Source: an uncultured Collinsella sp. (GTDB lineage Bacteria; Actinomycetota; Coriobacteriia; Coriobacteriales; Coriobacteriaceae). From it: a DNA stretch of 64,000 nt. The DNA lies in assembly GCA_958427145.1 (NCBI GenBank), contig CAUAAZ010000001.1, positions 62,001-126,000 of the forward strand, in the 5' to 3' direction. The translations under genes were made by a program, and so were the position numbers. Positions 15,998 to 24,686 of the stretch are shown one piece after another. Each line of letters opens with the position of its first letter. Position 1 is the first letter of the stretch. The notes beneath the pieces are model-generated. The model did not search any database. It saw only the letters and a list, made by a program, of their open reading frames with translations, and was not told the origin of the DNA.

Positions 15998-18900
15998 ATT
16001 CGGAGCGCAGGGCTTCCACGGGGTCCTTTTTGGATGCGCTGCGGGCTGGCAGCAGGCCAGCGACAACCGTCAGCAGCACCGAAATCGCGATGAGCACCAG
16101 CGCATCCTGCACGGGCAGGCTCATCAAATTGGGGACCTGTTTGGCAGCAAGCGCCCAGGCATTAACCGGGAAGCTCACGAGCACCACAACGACAATGGCA
16201 AAGACGCCGGCGATGAGACCCTCGATAAAGGTCTCGGCGTTGAACACGTTTGCCACGTTGCGCTTCGACGCACCGATTGCGCGCAGGATGCCGATCTCCT
16301 TCTTGCGCTCCAGTACGCTGATGTAGGTGATGATGCCGATCATGATGGAGCTCACGACCAGGCTGATGCTCACGAACGCGATGAGCACCAAGCTGATGGT
16401 ATTCACGATATCGGTCACCGAGCCCATGATGATGCCCATGTAGTCGGTGTACGAGATTGCCTGCTCGTCGTGGCCGGCGGCTTTGACCTGTTTGTTGTAC
16501 GCATCGATATGGTCGAGTACGCGTTCCTTGGCCTCAAAGTCACGCGGGAAAATCTTAACCGAGATGGGGTCGGCCTCATCCGCATAGCCCAACGTGGTCA
16601 GATTGTTGTCGTAGGTGAGCTTCGACGCCTTGGCATAGCTCATCATGAGCGAACTCAGGTCCTCGGCGTCCATGTTGAAATGGATGGCACGAGCAAAGGC
16701 GCTCGCATCCACACGCATAGCGCTCGCCAGGTTGGCAAAACTCGACGACATCTGCGTCGCCATCTGGTCCATAAGCCCCGCTGCGCCCGCCTTGAGCTGG
16801 GACGATACCGTCGACGCTATCTGCTCGCTGATTGCCTTCATCGCCTGGTCCATAGCCTGCTGCAGATACGGAGCCAGCTGCTTTTGCACATAGTCGGTCA
16901 TCGCCTGCTGCAGGCGCTCGGCCAGGGCATCGCCGCCGAGCGCTTTGAGCTGGACTAGGATTTGCTGGGCCGCAGCATCATTCTCAAGATACGTCGAGAA
17001 CGCGGCGGCGAGCTTCGACGCGTCCTTAAGATCCTCGGGCGACAACGCCTTAAACTGCTCCGACTGCAAAAATCCCTCAAACAGCTGGTTGGCAAGCGTT
17101 CCCACCTGCTGCATTTGCTCGGGTGTGAGTTCCAGGCCGTCAAAGATGCCCGAGAAATCTGGTGCCGGCGCTTTGGCCATAATGTCGCTGAAATCGATGT
17201 CCTTCCCAACGCCCGAAAGGTCAATGTCCAGCCCGGATAAGTCGATACCAGAAAGGTCCATACCGCCGGCAACACCCGAGAGCGCAGATGCATCGAACGA
17301 GAACGCGCTCTTCAGCGCTGCCTCGTCCACACTGAACATGCTGCCTAGATCAACTCCTTGTTTGGCCTCGCCCTGCAGTTCATCGAAAGACTTGCCCGTA
17401 AAGACATCCGTCTCGGGATGGGCAAGCTGCTCTTGCACAATCTGCGAATCGGCGGCGCGCTCCATAAGCTGGCGAGTCAGCGCATGCGTATAGGCAATGC
17501 CCGGGGACAACGCGCTCGCATTGGCTGTCTCGTTAGGTCGCACCACGCCCACAATGTGCACGTCGATACCGTCGGCAACCTTGGCTGCCATAAAGTCGGC
17601 GTCGCCAGACATGTCAGTCCACATGCCAGTCTCTTCGTTTTTGCGATAGGCATCGGCCGGCGACAACACCTTAAACGTGGTAGACAGCGCATCGTCGTAG
17701 GTAAAGTAGGCGCCGGTCTCGGGCGCTTCGACCCCACCGTCAGCCGCCATGGCGCTGTTAACCAGATCGTTGAGCTCATCGATATCCAGCGCACCGATGC
17801 TGTAGAGCGTGTAATCGCCCACCGTGCCGCGGCTCGAAAGCACCATTACGGCTTCGTTGGCAGACGTGGGCCAATGACCGGCGACAACATCGTACTGGCT
17901 GTCGAGCAGACTCTGGTCGTCAATCATCTCGTTAAAGACCGAGGTTCCCATGGATTCCATGCTCACCGTCGCCGCCGAGCTCGCGCCTCCGCTCATGGCC
18001 TCGGTCATGGCGTTGGGCACCAGCCGGACAGGCTTCTCATCGCCCTTGCCGGCACGATAGACAACCGGCGATACACCGTAGCCGTACTGAATGGCGTTGA
18101 CCTCTTTATCGATGCCGTCGCCACCGGCATCGAGCCATGCCTTAAAGCTCGTCATGTCGTTGGACTTAACGCTCGCAAACATATCCTTTACGGCCGTGAC
18201 CACAGGAATCTTATCGGTTCCCTTAGCCTTGCCGCCGGCACTGTCGTCGGACGAATCCACGTTTTCAGGCGAGTCATCATCCGCAGCCCCCTGCCCGCCC
18301 ATCATGGAAGACAGGTCGTAGTCCTGCTTGGAGATCGTAAGCGGGTAACTCGAGAGTGTATCCTCCTCGACCTTTTTGATGTAATTGTTCACGCCATTGG
18401 AGAGCGCCAGGATTGCCGCAATACCGATAATTCCAATCGAACCTGCAAAGGCCGTCATGGCCGTACGGCCCTTTTTGGTCATAAGGTTTCGGGCAGAAAG
18501 CCCCAGCGCCGTCACAAAGCTCATCGAGGTTTTGCGCGTAGGCTTGGCCTCACGGCGCGTGGCCTTGGCAACATCAAAAGGGTCGGAATCGTCGGTAATC
18601 TTGCCGTCCGCCAGATTGACGATGCGCGTAGCGTACTGGTACGCCAGCTCGGGATTGTGCGTGACCATAATCACCAGACGGTCGCGCGCCACGTCCTTGA
18701 GCAGATCCATGACCTGCACGGATGTCGTTGAGTCCAGGGCGCCGGTCGGCTCGTCTGCCAGCACAATCTCGGGATCATTAATCAGGGCGCGGGCGATGGC
18801 CACGCGCTGCATCTGCCCGCCCGAAAGCTGACTCGGGCGCTTGTTAACGTGCTCGCCCAGGCCGACTTTCTCCAACGCCTCGCGCGCACGCTGGCGGCGC

Positions 18901-19250
18901 TCGGCATGCCCCACGCCCGTGAGCGTCAGCGCCAGCTCAACGTTTTCCAAAATGGTCTGATGCGGAATGAGGTTATAGCTCTGGAACACAAAGCCGATGC
19001 GGTTGTTGCGGTAGGCATCCCAATCGCGATCGTGAAAGTCCTTGGTCGAAATACCGTCGATCAGCAGGTCGCCCGAGTCAAAGTGGTCGAGTCCGCCGAT
19101 AACGTTGAGCATCGTAGTTTTGCCCGACCCCGAAGGTCCCAGAATGGCCACGAACTCGTTATCCCGAAAAGACAGGCTCACGCTGTCGAGCGCCACCTGC
19201 GTAAACGACTGCGTAACGTACCTTTTGCAAATACCTTTGAGCTCCAACAT
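15996..19250 (-). CDS. MacB-like ABC transporter, fused ATPase and FtsX permease with a very large extracellular domain
   Basis: A 1084-residue fusion. Residues 1-225 are an ABC ATPase of the LolD/MacB class (GPSGSGKTT, LSGGQMQRVAIARAL, VLADEPTGALDS, VTHNPELA). A first TM helix near 265-290 is followed by an extracellular region of about 650 residues rich in Ala, Ser and short DLSGIDLSG-type repeats and coiled-coil-like LQQAM stretches. Three C-terminal TM helices of the FtsX domain end in DPVEALRSE. MacB-like systems are mechanotransmitters rather than true transporters; here the outer region is far larger than in MacB, as in Gram-positive FtsX-like exporters of unknown role. The ATG at 19250 has AGAGG 9 bases upstream. 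Confidence 0.92.
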   Translation of the reverse strand: MLELKGICKRYVTQSFTQVALDSVSLSFRDNEFVAILGPSGSGKTTMLNVIGGLDHFDSGDLLIDGISTKDFHDRDWDAYRNNRIGFVFQSYNLIPHQTILENVELALTLTGVGHAERRQRAREALEKVGLGEHVNKRPSQLSGGQMQRVAIARALINDPEIVLADEPTGALDSTTSVQVMDLLKDVARDRLVIMVTHNPELAYQYATRIVNLADGKITDDSDPFDVAKATRREAKPTRKTSMSFVTALGLSARNLMTKKGRTAMTAFAGSIGIIGIAAILALSNGVNNYIKKVEEDTLSSYPLTISKQDYDLSSMMGGQGAADDDSPENVDSSDDSAGGKAKGTDKIPVVTAVKDMFASVKSNDMTSFKAWLDAGGDGIDKEVNAIQYGYGVSPVVYRAGKGDEKPVRLVPNAMTEAMSGGASSAATVSMESMGTSVFNEMIDDQSLLDSQYDVVAGHWPTSANEAVMVLSSRGTVGDYTLYSIGALDIDELNDLVNSAMAADGGVEAPETGAYFTYDDALSTTFKVLSPADAYRKNEETGMWTDMSGDADFMAAKVADGIDVHIVGVVRPNETANASALSPGIAYTHALTRQLMERAADSQIVQEQLAHPETDVFTGKSFDELQGEAKQGVDLGSMFSVDEAALKSAFSFDASALSGVAGGMDLSGIDLSGLDIDLSGVGKDIDFSDIMAKAPAPDFSGIFDGLELTPEQMQQVGTLANQLFEGFLQSEQFKALSPEDLKDASKLAAAFSTYLENDAAAQQILVQLKALGGDALAERLQQAMTDYVQKQLAPYLQQAMDQAMKAISEQIASTVSSQLKAGAAGLMDQMATQMSSSFANLASAMRVDASAFARAIHFNMDAEDLSSLMMSYAKASKLTYDNNLTTLGYADEADPISVKIFPRDFEAKERVLDHIDAYNKQVKAAGHDEQAISYTDYMGIIMGSVTDIVNTISLVLIAFVSISLVVSSIMIGIITYISVLERKKEIGILRAIGASKRNVANVFNAETFIEGLIAGVFAIVVVVLVSFPVNAWALAAKQVPNLMSLPVQDALVLIAISVLLTVVAGLLPARSASKKDPVEALRSE

Positions 19251-19403
19251 GGACGGCAACCTCTCCCACGCGGGCGCACTCGCCCGCTCTCCCCCGCCGT
19301 TCGTATTCGACGCGTTTGTCCTACTCTATCCCCATTTTTCACCGACGCCAGTGAGGAATGTAGGGAACCGCATCAAAAAACGAACGGGACGGCGCCCAAA
19401 AGA

Positions 19404-19425
19404 AGAGGTCCCGAGTGGGACCTCT
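19404..19425 (-). terminator. Hairpin downstream of the TlpA-like operon
   Basis: A 9-bp stem (19404-19412 with 19417-19425) and 4-base loop, followed on the minus strand by TTCTTTT. It lies 80 bases after the TlpA-like stop and before the MacB-like gene. It fits an intrinsic terminator. Confidence 0.65.
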
Positions 19426-19504
19426 ATATGGTGGAGCTTATCTTGAAAGGTAGCGGACTACTTCGCACAGCGGCGCACGATCATCGCGATGCTTTACGTG
19501 TTTT

Positions 19505-20475
19505 TTACTGCTCGCTATTCGCAATCGCCTGGTCGATAAGTTTGTTGAGTGCTGCGCGCTGCTCGGCGGAGCTGATGGCTCCCACGATGGGCTCCCCTAC
19601 GATGTTGCCATTCTGATCGATGACATACGTTGTCGGGAACGAGAACAAATTTGACGTGAACTTACCGGCCTCGCTATCCGACTTGAACCAGATGTTCTTA
19701 TACGTCACGCCCTTCTTGCTCAGCACGTCCTTGGCATCTGCAATCTCGCCCTTGTTGCCATCGAGCGTAAAGGAATTGACGCCCACGACCTGGCCGCCCT
19801 TCTTGGCAAGCTCCTGATTCAGTTTCTCAAGATCGCCCAGCTCGCCCACGCACGGCTTGCAAGTAGTGAACCAGAAGTTCATGACGGTGACCTTGTTCTT
19901 AGAGAACAGCTCGTCGCTGTTCACGTCGTTGCCATCCAGGTCCTGCCCGTAAAGCTGGGGAACTTCGTCGCCTCGCTCGAAGCATTGGCACCAGCCGTCA
20001 TGCCAGCGGTCGAAGCGTCGACGCTCTCGCCTGCACTCGGCGTGCTTCCACAGCCGGGGAACTCCTTCTCCAGGCTCTCGAGCTTGTCCTCGATCTCCTT
20101 GATCTGCTGTGCACCGGCCTTGAGCGTCTTAAGCTCATCCGCCGTGAACTCATCCTTGGCACCATCGATGGTCTTGAGCAGGAAATCGCCGTAATTGCTG
20201 CCATCCTCAATCATTGCCGAGTCTTTATTTGCCGCATTGAATACCTTTTCCCAGAGCGCGTTATCACTCGAAAAGATATCGTTCTCCTTCTGCATGAGCT
20301 TCGCATACAGCTCGGCGGCCTCGTCGGCATTGGCCGGCTTCTGCGCAGTGAGTTCTGCGATCTTAGGATCGGAGCTCGCAGATTCGTTCGCATTGCCACC
20401 GGGCGCCGAACATGCCACAAGGCACAAGGCCAATACCGGCACCATAAACAGGGCCGCAATCTTAGAAAGCTTCAT
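19505..20475 (-). pseudogene. TlpA-like redoxin lipoprotein, split by a one-base frameshift
   Basis: Two adjacent minus-strand frames form one protein. The first (from ATG 20475, with GGAGG 7 bases upstream) has a lipoprotein signal with lipobox VACS, then a helical domain, and drifts out of frame after KFPSFTG. The second frame, ending at 19505, carries the redoxin part with the dithiol site TTCKPCVGEL and cis-Pro region SFPTTYVI. Near 19945-19949 the minus strand reads ACGGGCAGG; inserting one base restores the expected KFPSFTGQDLDGNDVNSDELF. Corrected length is about 323 residues. It belongs to an Fe-S/thiol cassette with the two genes upstream. It could be a true pseudogene, an assembly error or phase variation. 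Confidence 0.85.
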
Positions 20476-20504
20476 GGTCATTCCTCCGTTTTGTCGAAGC
20501 TTGT

Positions 20505-21407
20505 TTACTTTTTATCGGCGGTCAAGGGAAGCTTTTCCGCCGACACATCCAGGCCATAGCGATAGCTGATGGCATCGACAGGACAGGCCCCGATGCACTT
20601 TCCGCACCGGATACATTCGGCATGATTGGGCGTGCGGACCACATCAACGTCCATCTGACAAACCTTTGAGCACTTGCCGCATGAGACGCATTTGCATGCA
20701 TCGACCCGAATCCCCAGTAGGGACACCTTATTCATGAGCGCATAAAATGCGCCAAGCGGGCAAATCCATTTGCAGAAGGGGCGGTAGAACAAAACGCTCA
20801 GCACTACCACGGCAATGAGAACGGCAAGTTTCCAAGTAAAGAGCTGTCCCAACGCAGATCGAATGCCGGCATTGGCAATGGCCAGCGGAATGGCGCCCTC
20901 GAGCACGCCCTGCGGACAGATGTACTTACAAAAGAACGGGTCGCCCATGCCCACGTCGTTAACCACCAAGACGGGCAGCAGCACCACGGCAAACAGCAGC
21001 ACGACGTACTTGATGTACGTAAGCGGCTTAAGCTTTTTCGTGGAGAACTTTTTGCCGGGAATCTTGTGAAGCAGCTCCTGAAGCCAGCCAAACGGGCACA
21101 GAAAGCCGCATACAAAGCGTCCCAGCAGCGCGCCGAGCAAAATGAGCGTACCGGTAACATAGTAAGAAAAGTTGAACTTGGATGAACCTACCACCGACTG
21201 GAACGACCCGATGGGGCACGCACCCGATGCCGCAGGGCACGAATAGCAGTTAAGCCCGGGTACGCAGACTGTTTTTCCCGCGCCCTGATAGATGCCGCCT
21301 TTAGCAAAGTTTGGCAGGTGAATGTTGGTAATAAGTGTTGCCGCCGCCTGAATGAATCCGCGAAATCGGGCCAAAACATGCGACGCAGTGTTTTCTCTTT
21401 TATCCAA
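20505..21407 (-). CDS. NapH/CcoG-like membrane protein with two 4Fe-4S clusters
   Basis: A 300-residue membrane electron-transfer protein. After an N-terminal CYSCPAASGACPIG motif come TM helices with GRFVCGFLCPFGW and FCKYICPQGVLEG, then PFCKWICPLGAFY. Two C-terminal ferredoxin motifs follow (CVSCGKCSKVCQ with CIRCGKCIGACPVDAI). It probably moves electrons across the membrane to the TlpA-like thiol protein downstream. The start is inferred: TTG at 21407 gives MDKRENTASHVLARFRGF, which fits the family N-terminus, and overlaps the end of the upstream mini-gene; an open frame extends further but overlaps that gene entirely. Confidence 0.86.
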   Translation of the reverse strand: MDKRENTASHVLARFRGFIQAAATLITNIHLPNFAKGGIYQGAGKTVCVPGLNCYSCPAASGACPIGSFQSVVGSSKFNFSYYVTGTLILLGALLGRFVCGFLCPFGWLQELLHKIPGKKFSTKKLKPLTYIKYVVLLFAVVLLPVLVVNDVGMGDPFFCKYICPQGVLEGAIPLAIANAGIRSALGQLFTWKLAVLIAVVVLSVLFYRPFCKWICPLGAFYALMNKVSLLGIRVDACKCVSCGKCSKVCQMDVDVVRTPNHAECIRCGKCIGACPVDAISYRYGLDVSAEKLPLTADKK

Positions 21408-21546
21408 TTCCGATACACTCCAAGCACAGCCTAATCGCTTTGGCCAGCACGGCATCCGCCTCGCCACGCATAACGCCAAAGCACACCATGGCAATTCCGA
21501 CGATCAACAAAGCGACCTGTACCACGGGTTTTACCGCTTTGAACAA
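21400..21546 (-). CDS. CD1871A-like CXXC mini-protein, 48 residues
   Basis: A short gene on the minus strand. It encodes one TM helix (QVALLIVGIAMVCFGVM) followed by RGEADAVLAKAIRLCLECIGIG, ending in a CxxC motif next to the C-terminus. This matches the small family named after Clostridioides difficile CD1871A, which sits upstream of a 4Fe-4S membrane protein and a TlpA-like protein, exactly as here. The TTG start at 21546 has AAGGAG 8 bases upstream. Its stop overlaps the next gene's start by 8 bases. The role is probably redox or cluster insertion; no function is established. Confidence 0.82.
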   Translation of the reverse strand: MFKAVKPVVQVALLIVGIAMVCFGVMRGEADAVLAKAIRLCLECIGIG

Positions 21547-21636
21547 CCCAATCACTCCTTTCGTTACGCGACCATTGGACCATATCGACTATAAAATCCG
21601 TGTTAAGCGCGATTTGAAATGTGCAAGGAGACTGTT

Positions 21637-22311
21637 ATGCGTATTTTGATCGTCGAGGACGAGCAGGCGCTGTGTGATGCAATCGCGCGCAGCTTGCGAA
21701 ACTTGGCGTACAGCGTCGACTGCTGTCACGACGGACAGGAAGCGCTCGACCTACTGGACGTTGAGGCCTTCGACCTCGTGGTACTCGACCTCAACCTTCC
21801 CCGTATCGACGGCATGACCGTACTCAGGGAACTTAGGAAAACTGACTGCGAGACTAAGGTACTGATTCTGTCCGCACGTGGCGAAGTATCCGATAAAGTT
21901 GCCGGACTCGATGCCGGCGCCAACGATTACCTCACCAAGCCGTTTCATCTGGACGAGCTTGCGGCAAGGATTCGCAGCCTTACCCTAAGACGCTTTACAC
22001 AAAGCGACATAGTTTTAACCTGCGGAAAGCTCAGCTTTGACACCAAGGCGCGCATCGCTTCTGTGGACAGCGAGGCTTTATCTCTTACGCGCAAGGAAAC
22101 GGGAATCATGGAATACCTGATGCTTAATCAGGGGCGTCCGGTAAGTCAGGAGGAGCTTATCGAGCACGTTTGGGATAGCAGCGTAAACAGCTTCAGCAAC
22201 GCAACCCGCGTTCACATCTCGTCACTCCGCAAAAAGCTACGCAGCGCTTTGGGATACGACCCGATTCGCAATCGGATTGGAGAGGGCTACGTTATGGAGG
22301 ATAGCGAATGA
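21637..22311 (+). CDS. OmpR-family response regulator
   Basis: A 224-residue two-component regulator. The receiver domain has the acidic pair EDE, the phospho-acceptor Asp in LVVLDLNLPRIDG (near 51), Thr/Ser and KPFHLDEL. The C-terminal winged helix contains RKETGIMEYLMLNQGRPVS and RVHISSLRKKL. AAGGAG lies 6 bases before ATG 21637. The kinase gene overlaps its stop by ATGA. It is divergent from the redox cassette 90 bases away, which is its likely target. Confidence 0.94.
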   Translation: MRILIVEDEQALCDAIARSLRNLAYSVDCCHDGQEALDLLDVEAFDLVVLDLNLPRIDGMTVLRELRKTDCETKVLILSARGEVSDKVAGLDAGANDYLTKPFHLDELAARIRSLTLRRFTQSDIVLTCGKLSFDTKARIASVDSEALSLTRKETGIMEYLMLNQGRPVSQEELIEHVWDSSVNSFSNATRVHISSLRKKLRSALGYDPIRNRIGEGYVMEDSE

Positions 22312-23459
22312 AAAGGCTTTCCCTTCAATGGCGCATAACGATTATGACGGCACTGCTCACGTGTGCGGCATGCGTGCTGACGAACTGCCTGGTCGGCTAT
22401 ACGGGCATGCGCTACATGGATGCCATCGGCAGTAACATCTCGGCCTTTAACGCAACCGGCGAAGATTCGCCCCAGGCGTTCGACCCAACGAAAGCGACCC
22501 CCGATGACAAGGTCACGATCGTCGTAAACGACGCACAGGAGTCTTTTGGCACGACGACCTGGTACATCACGGCTGGAGTCACACTTCTTGGCGGCGCGCT
22601 AGCATACTTTGCGAGCGGCCGTGCACTCAAACCGCTACGGGCTTTTGCAGCCCAGGTTGAGCGTGTGCAGCCTGACAACCTAAGCGAAATCAGGCTCAGT
22701 GAAGATGTGCCCACCGAGTTACAGCGATGCAGCGCCTCTTTCAACGACATGATCGCCCGTCTTGGCGAAGGGTTCTCTGCGCAGCGTCAGTTTACCGGCA
22801 ACGCCGCACACGAGCTGCGCACCCCGCTCGCCCTTATGCAAGCACAGATTGAACTATTCATCTCCGAGCACTCCGGTTTGCAACCCGAAACAGCCGAGCT
22901 GCTCGGCCTGCTACAAGAACAAACCGAGCGCATGTCTCGAATGACCAAGGTATTACTCGAGATGAGTGAGCTCCGCAGCGTTCCTTGCGAGGACGATGTT
23001 GAACTCGGTCCCTTGTCCGAAGAGGTCCTCACCGACCTTGCGCCACTTGCCGAGGATAAGGGCGTAACCCTCGATTGCGCCGGAGACGCTTTGACAATCG
23101 GAAGTGATACGCTCCTCTATCGACTGGTGTTTAACCTGGTCGAAAACGCCATCCGTTACAGCCGCTCCGGCTCGACTGTCAACGTCTCCATCAGCGGCAG
23201 CGACAGCCACGTGCTCCTGCGAGTCAAAGATGAGGGCCCGGGAATACCCAAGCAGTACCGAGAGAGCATCTTCCAGCCGTTCTTTCGTCTAGACAAATCC
23301 CGCAGCAGGGCATACGGCGGCGCAGGACTCGGGCTAGCGCTTGTTTGGGAGATTGCAGCACTTCACGGTGGCACGGTAGAGGTCGAAGCAAGTTCCGAGA
23401 ACGGGACTACCATGCTCGTAAGCCTTCCAAAACGATCCGCAGCGTTAACCGAACAGTAA
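22308..23459 (+). CDS. Sensor histidine kinase
   Basis: A 383-residue membrane kinase with two TM helices (about 10-30 and 83-105), an extracytoplasmic loop of about 50 residues, a HAMP-like linker, HisKA with GNAAHELRTPLALMQAQIE (His near 168) and an HATPase domain (NLVENAIRYS; GPGIP; GGAGLGLALVWEIAALHGG). It partners the overlapping OmpR-type regulator. The short outer loop suggests intramembrane or envelope sensing, plausibly of thiol or redox state given the divergent redox genes. Confidence 0.93.
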   Translation: MKRLSLQWRITIMTALLTCAACVLTNCLVGYTGMRYMDAIGSNISAFNATGEDSPQAFDPTKATPDDKVTIVVNDAQESFGTTTWYITAGVTLLGGALAYFASGRALKPLRAFAAQVERVQPDNLSEIRLSEDVPTELQRCSASFNDMIARLGEGFSAQRQFTGNAAHELRTPLALMQAQIELFISEHSGLQPETAELLGLLQEQTERMSRMTKVLLEMSELRSVPCEDDVELGPLSEEVLTDLAPLAEDKGVTLDCAGDALTIGSDTLLYRLVFNLVENAIRYSRSGSTVNVSISGSDSHVLLRVKDEGPGIPKQYRESIFQPFFRLDKSRSRAYGGAGLGLALVWEIAALHGGTVEVEASSENGTTMLVSLPKRSAALTEQ

Positions 23460-23526
23460 AACGAAAAGGGTCCCGAGCAACAGGGGTACAATTGCTGCAT
23501 TGTTGCCACCTGATGGGAGATGGAAG

Positions 23527-24531
23527 ATGGACTGCGATGGCTACCCGCGCATTCCCATGCCGTTGATGTGCACTGCCTTTGTGCCGGGGCAGATTGACGC
23601 TGCGGTTACAAGCATTTCCGACCCCGATTCGCGCACCATCGCCACGGCAGAAGCGCTGTACTTTCGCGGACAGGCCACCCTCGCTGCCAAGACGGCACGC
23701 CCCTATCTTGACGCCACCGACCCCGCACTGCGCTATTCCGCATGCCTTATCTGCGGATATGCCAGTCTGTCGCTCAATCGTATCGCCGATGCCCGCCGTT
23801 GCCTTGCGGGCATCCTCGATACGCCAACTGACGAGGAATCGCCCGCCGTCCACGCCACGCATATCCTATTCGCCTCCGCCGCGAGCGTCCTGCTGCACTT
23901 GCCTTCCCCGTATTCCGCCGAAGAGTTTTATCCGCTTGCGGCGCATCTGCCCGAAGGCCTGCGCCTGTTCGCCAGCTACGTGATGGCGCATGCCCTGTAC
24001 CTGCGCGGCGAATATGGCCGCAGTCTGGGCATGGCGGAAAACGCCCTGATCATGAAACAGGGAAGCTATCCCATCTCGGAGCTGTTCCTGCACCTGTCGG
24101 CTTCCATGGCATGCATGAGCCTCAAGGATATCGACGCCGCAAAGGCACACTTCGGAACCGCTTGGAACATTGCGCGCCCTGACGGCCTTATCGAGCTCAT
24201 CGGCGAGCACCACGGCCTTTTGCAGGGGCTTATCGAGGCGTGCTTAAAATCGCAATACCCCGACGATTTCGCTCGCATCATCGAGATCACGTACCGCTTC
24301 AGCTACGGCTGGCGGCGCATCCACAACCCCGATTCGGGCGAGGACGTGGCCGACGATTTAACGACCACGGAGTTCACCATGGCCATGCTCGCCTGCCGCG
24401 GATGGACCAACGCTGAAATCGCACGCCACATGGGAGTATCGCCGGGCACCGTTAAAAACCGCCTATCAGGAGTGTATGCCAAGCTTGGTATCGGAACCCG
24501 CGCCGAGCTGGTCGCGCATATGTTGCGTTAG
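23527..24531 (+). CDS. LuxR-type transcriptional regulator with TPR-like sensor region
   Basis: A 334-residue regulator. The C-terminal 60 residues are a LuxR/GerE helix-turn-helix (LTTTEFTMAMLACRGWTNAE, then IARHMGVSPGTVKNRL and VYAKLGIGTRAELVAHML). The N-terminal 260 residues are helical and alanine-rich, consistent with TPR-like repeats, and have no receiver domain. ATG 23527 has GGGAG 7 bases upstream. The gene precedes a giant surface-protein gene by 155 bases on the same strand and may control it. Confidence 0.85.
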   Translation: MDCDGYPRIPMPLMCTAFVPGQIDAAVTSISDPDSRTIATAEALYFRGQATLAAKTARPYLDATDPALRYSACLICGYASLSLNRIADARRCLAGILDTPTDEESPAVHATHILFASAASVLLHLPSPYSAEEFYPLAAHLPEGLRLFASYVMAHALYLRGEYGRSLGMAENALIMKQGSYPISELFLHLSASMACMSLKDIDAAKAHFGTAWNIARPDGLIELIGEHHGLLQGLIEACLKSQYPDDFARIIEITYRFSYGWRRIHNPDSGEDVADDLTTTEFTMAMLACRGWTNAEIARHMGVSPGTVKNRLSGVYAKLGIGTRAELVAHMLR

Positions 24532-24686
24532 CGACCGAACTGCCAAGCGCATCGAACGCGTTCCGGAACCCGGCGCTTCGCTCGATCAATTTGGACATTT
24601 TGACCCTTGAACGGCACTACCGCCACGGGGCGCCTTCTCGCAAAATTTGATTATTTCCACCGATGTTTGCGGGATGGGAGCCAAAG

